This document shows, piece after piece, positions 49,822-52,142 of a DNA stretch of 52,142 nucleotides. The first letter of the stretch is position 1. The number at the start of each line of letters is the position of its first letter. Source of the stretch: Oscillatoria sp. SIO1A7 (GTDB lineage Bacteria > Cyanobacteriota > Cyanobacteriia > Cyanobacteriales > Laspinemataceae); contig JAAHFN010000047.1 in assembly GCA_010672965.1 (NCBI GenBank), forward strand, positions 1-52,142, written 5' to 3'. The notes below the pieces were generated by a model, which made no database searches, was not told the origin of the DNA, and saw only the letters and a list, made by a program, of their open reading frames with translations. The translations under genes were made by a program, and so were the position numbers.

Positions 49822-50322
49822 CTAGGCTCGCTCGACTGTCGCCATCAGTTTCGGCTGTAAGTCTAAAGGCTGCAAGATCATATCCATATAGGGTTCTATC
49901 AACCTATTGGCTGACGTGGGCAAATGCTCTTTGAAAGTTTCCTGCAGGTGACCGTAAGCATCCAAGCAAGCTTTTTGCTGTCGGTAAGCAGTTAAAACAT
50001 TTGCTTGCCATAGAACTATGACTTCATTAAAAAAGCGCCTATCGTCTCGGAGCATAGCCAGAGCCAAGTAGCGCACTAGCAGGCTCATATCATAGTAACA
50101 GCGTTTGGCATGTTTTTTGACAGCGTCTGGATGGACTGACATCAGCTTTTTCAGGGAGTGACGTACTAGCAAATCGGATTTTTCTTGTAACAGCAGATAA
50201 GTTTTTGACCTTTCCGGGAGTGTCTTCACATACTGTTTTAGCGGCTGGAGTTCCCGATCCGTCATATAGCGGCCCTCGCTTTTGCCGATCAGCTCTTCTA
50301 GTTGGCTATTTATCGCTTGCAT
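49822..50322 (-). CDS. Phycobilisome-protein (phycobiliprotein-like) family member
   Basis: 166 residues, the size of an alpha or beta phycobiliprotein subunit. The chromophore-helix region KRCYYDMSLLVRYLALAM (73-90) aligns with the canonical CxRDxxYYLRYxxYAML segment: the cysteine (C75), the following aspartate (D78) and an arginine-tyrosine pair are kept, so a bilin could attach. Outside this segment it is divergent (FNEVIVLWQANVLTAYRQQKACLDAYGHL). It may be an accessory globin-like phycobilisome protein rather than an allophycocyanin or phycocyanin subunit. It stands alone, 200 bp upstream of the linker gene and on the same strand, so the two may be transcribed together. Confidence 0.78.
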   Translation of the reverse strand: MQAINSQLEELIGKSEGRYMTDRELQPLKQYVKTLPERSKTYLLLQEKSDLLVRHSLKKLMSVHPDAVKKHAKRCYYDMSLLVRYLALAMLRDDRRFFNEVIVLWQANVLTAYRQQKACLDAYGHLQETFKEHLPTSANRLIEPYMDMILQPLDLQPKLMATVERA

Positions 50323-50700
50323 TTTAACGCCTTACCTTTACCTTGCCGTTACTCTATTTTATTCTGATACACCTGCCTATAAATGACAAGGTTTTGATGA
50401 AAAATTTAATATTTTGTTTCGTTCTGTCATCTTTTATCTATAGCAAATATGGTTGAAAATACGGAAATTGTAAATTTGGGCATGTTCGCATTGGGTATTG
50501 GGCATGTTCGCATTGGGCATTGGGCATGTTCGCATTGGGTGTAGGCTTTGGCTAATTTGCTATATGAGCAGAATTGCTTACTACTTAAAACTTGCTTTGA
50601 ATATCTAATTTGCCGGTTGTTAATAGCAGAAACGACTGCTATAACTGGATTTCTTAAAAAATGAATTTTTAATTTATATGCCCGAGCGTTAGCAGTCAGC
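50323..50700. other. AT-rich upstream region and STRR patch
   Basis: AT-rich at 50335-50450, then three units of GGGCATGTTCGCATTGGG (about 50477-50540). It may hold the promoter of the gene ending at 49822. No gene. Confidence 0.55.
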
Positions 50701-51360
50701 GGTCAGCTATCAGCAGTCAGCTTGAGCATCAAGTTCTACTACAGCTAGCAAGACTTTGGGTCAAGGCTGAGAGCTCTCAGCTGAAAGCTGACTGCTATAA
50801 CTAAATAAACGGTCAGCTATCAGCAGTCAGCTTGAGCATCAAGTTCTACTACAACTAGCAAGACTTTGGGTCAAGGCTGAGAGCTGATAGCTGAAAGCTG
50901 ACTGCTATAACTCAATAAACGGTCAGCTATCAGCAGTCAGCTTGAGCATCAAGTTCTACTACAGCTAGCAAGACTTTGGGTCAAGGCTGAGAGCTGATAG
51001 CTGAAAGCTGACTGCTATAACTAAATAAACGGTCAGCTATCAGCTGAGAGCTTGAGCATCAAGTTCTACTACAACTAGCAAGACTTTGGGTCAAGGCTGA
51101 GAGCTGATAGCTGAAAGCTGACTGCTATAACTAAATAAACGGTCAGCTATCAGCAGTCAGCTTGAGCATCAAGTTCTACTACAACTAGCAAGACTTTGGG
51201 TCAAGGCTGAGAGCTGATAGCTGAAAGCTGACTGCTATAACTAAATAAACGGTCAGCTATCAGCTGAGAGCTTGAGCATCAAGTTCTACTACAACTAGCA
51301 AGACTTTGGGTCAAGGCTGAGAGCTCTCAGCTGAAAGCTGACTGCTATAACTAAATAAAG
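50701..51360. repeat. Six tandem 110-bp repeats
   Basis: Unit starts at 50701, 50811, 50921, 51031, 51141 and 51251: a constant period of 110. Each starts GGTCAGCTATCAGC, contains a constant core (GAGCATCAAGTTCTACTACA), and ends GCTGATAGCTG...CTGACTGCTATAAC, so the two ends are inverted relative to each other and each unit can fold on itself. Differences are few and lie mainly in the arms. The last unit supplies the stop codon of the gas-vesicle gene. Confidence 0.95.
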
Positions 51361-52031
51361 TGATAGGGGGGCAGGGGTTCGCTCAGGTGTAGCTGCCAGG
51401 TAGGGCAGGCTTGTTGCCAATCCGCAAGGCGCTGATGGAGTAAGGGCTCTTCTGCTTGGGGAGCGAGAAAATAAACGCGCTTGTCCTTGGCGGAGCTTGC
51501 GTTGCCAGAGGGGGAGGCCAGAATGGCATCGGTATAGGAGGCAGCGATCGCCTCCGAGACTTTTTCCCAGTCGGCGGCCTGAGATTCTTGAAAATTCTGC
51601 CGAGCTTGATAGCGCTGCTTTTTGGCCAATAAATACTCTTTTCCTTTGCTCTGGACTGGGGATGAGGCCGGTGCCTGCAAGGGAATTGCGCGTAAACTGT
51701 ATTCTGCCAACCCAGCTAAGCGAGCCAGTTTTTGCAGGTATTCGCTCTCGCAAGAGGATATATGCTCTAACAAAGCGGAGCTAGAGCGAAAGACCGTGCC
51801 AAATCTAAGGGGCAAAATAGGGGTTTGACGAAACAGCTCGCAAATAGCGCGATCGTGAGCTACTACCGCCCGCATCAATCGCTCTTCATCGGACTTTAGC
51901 TCTTCTAGAGAAATATTTTTTTCCACCAGGGCACAAAGGCGATCGCCCTCGAACAGCTCTACTTGACCGGCAATTCCCCAAGGCAGTTCGAGCTTTGATG
52001 TTAGCTTATGCACAAAACCGTAACCGTACAT
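51351..52031 (-). CDS. GvpL/GvpF-family gas vesicle protein
   Basis: 226 residues, the normal family length. GvpL/F proteins are structural or assembly components of gas vesicles and interact with the GvpA rib protein. Features: MYGYGFVHK start, VELFEGDRLCALVEKNISLEEL, AVVAHDRAICELFRQTPILPLRFGTVF (the most conserved block, given in one piece only in part here: HDRAICELF and LPLRFGTVF), and the C-terminal KRVYFLAPQAEEPLLHQ. The stop TAG at 51351-51353 lies within the 110-bp repeat array, so its last residues (YHFI) could have been altered by repeat spread. The rest of a gvp cluster would be to the right, outside the window. Confidence 0.88.
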   Translation of the reverse strand: MYGYGFVHKLTSKLELPWGIAGQVELFEGDRLCALVEKNISLEELKSDEERLMRAVVAHDRAICELFRQTPILPLRFGTVFRSSSALLEHISSCESEYLQKLARLAGLAEYSLRAIPLQAPASSPVQSKGKEYLLAKKQRYQARQNFQESQAADWEKVSEAIAASYTDAILASPSGNASSAKDKRVYFLAPQAEEPLLHQRLADWQQACPTWQLHLSEPLPPYHFI

Positions 52032-52044
52032 TATTGTCTGCTTA

Positions 52045-52142
52045 TATTAAATCCGGTTAATTACCCATAAATACCGTAGGGGCGGTGCCCCCGTGCCCGC
52101 CCCGGTTGGTCTGGGGCGGCCGGGGCGGGCACGGGGGCACCG
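52045..52142. mobile_element. Family 2 inverted-repeat element, copy 6, cut by the window end
   Basis: Starts TATTAAATCCGGTTAA after a TTA (52042-52044), with the GC-rich GGGCACGGGGGCACCG interior seen in other copies. The right end is outside the window. It lies 14 bp upstream of the gas-vesicle gene start. Confidence 0.8.

Noticed and set aside
50701-51360. CRISPR array
   Set aside because: The period of 110 bp has no repeat/variable-spacer alternation: whole units are nearly identical.

Overview
The window reads as the chromosome of a filamentous, gas-vacuolate cyanobacterium of the Oscillatoria/Microcoleus kind. The evidence is the very frequent HIP1 octamer GCGATCGC, a phycobilisome linker and a phycobiliprotein-like gene next to a GvpL/GvpF gas-vesicle gene, cyanobacteria-typical families (DUF1822, DUF4347, Uma2, CHAT, NACHT/HEAT, WD40, membrane Ser/Thr kinases), heptanucleotide STRR repeats, and an unusually heavy load of small inverted-repeat elements. 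No tRNA, rRNA, CRISPR array or transposase gene was seen.

Layout. 0-10 kb: rnc (RNase III), an orphan parB behind a 20-bp palindrome, a secreted Cys-rich protein, recJ carrying an in-frame tandem-repeat insertion, a HExxH metalloprotein and a truncated GyrB-like fragment. 10-18 kb: two tandem paralogous membrane Ser/Thr kinases, then btaA-btaB, the two genes for the betaine lipid DGTS. 18-27 kb: two proteins with the same promoter and N-terminus but different bodies (one with DUF4157 and an HEAWH motif), resembling cargo of extracellular or thylakoid contractile injection systems; a NACHT NTPase lies between them. 27-34 kb: a minus-strand series of sigma-70-like factor, DUF1822, CHAT protease-like/TPR, secreted FecR-like/TPR protein and FkbM methyltransferase. 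34-40 kb: two tandem candidate small RNAs, a stand-alone DUF4347 protein, a HEPN two-gene module with a direct-repeat operator, a Uma2 gene destroyed by mobile repeats, and an unrecognised Cys-containing protein. 40-49 kb: a 1480-residue membrane-anchored NACHT protein with 11 near-identical HEAT units, then a WD40 propeller protein. 49-52 kb: phycobilisome linker, phycobiliprotein-like protein, six exact-length 110-bp tandem repeats and GvpL/F.

Two things stand out as possibly undescribed. First, a pair of homologous gene-free segments of about 385 bp (21224-21606 and 45950-46336) keeps several stems; the G:U pairs in one shared hairpin work only if the plus strand is the RNA. One copy lies beside the NACHT gene and one directly upstream of the WD40 gene. 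Second, two tandem transcripts at 34035 and 34519 share a gap-free 47-bp promoter/leader block and are followed by long stems.

The mobile repeats can be read precisely. Family 1 (TAGCGTTTCTC ends) duplicates TA. Family 2 (TATCAAATCCGG ends) duplicates TAA or TTA. Family 3 (GGGAGCATTTCA ends) duplicates 8 bp. Removing two family-1 copies from the Uma2 gene by hand restores its reading frame exactly. Several elements are nested inside others, giving a relative order of insertion.
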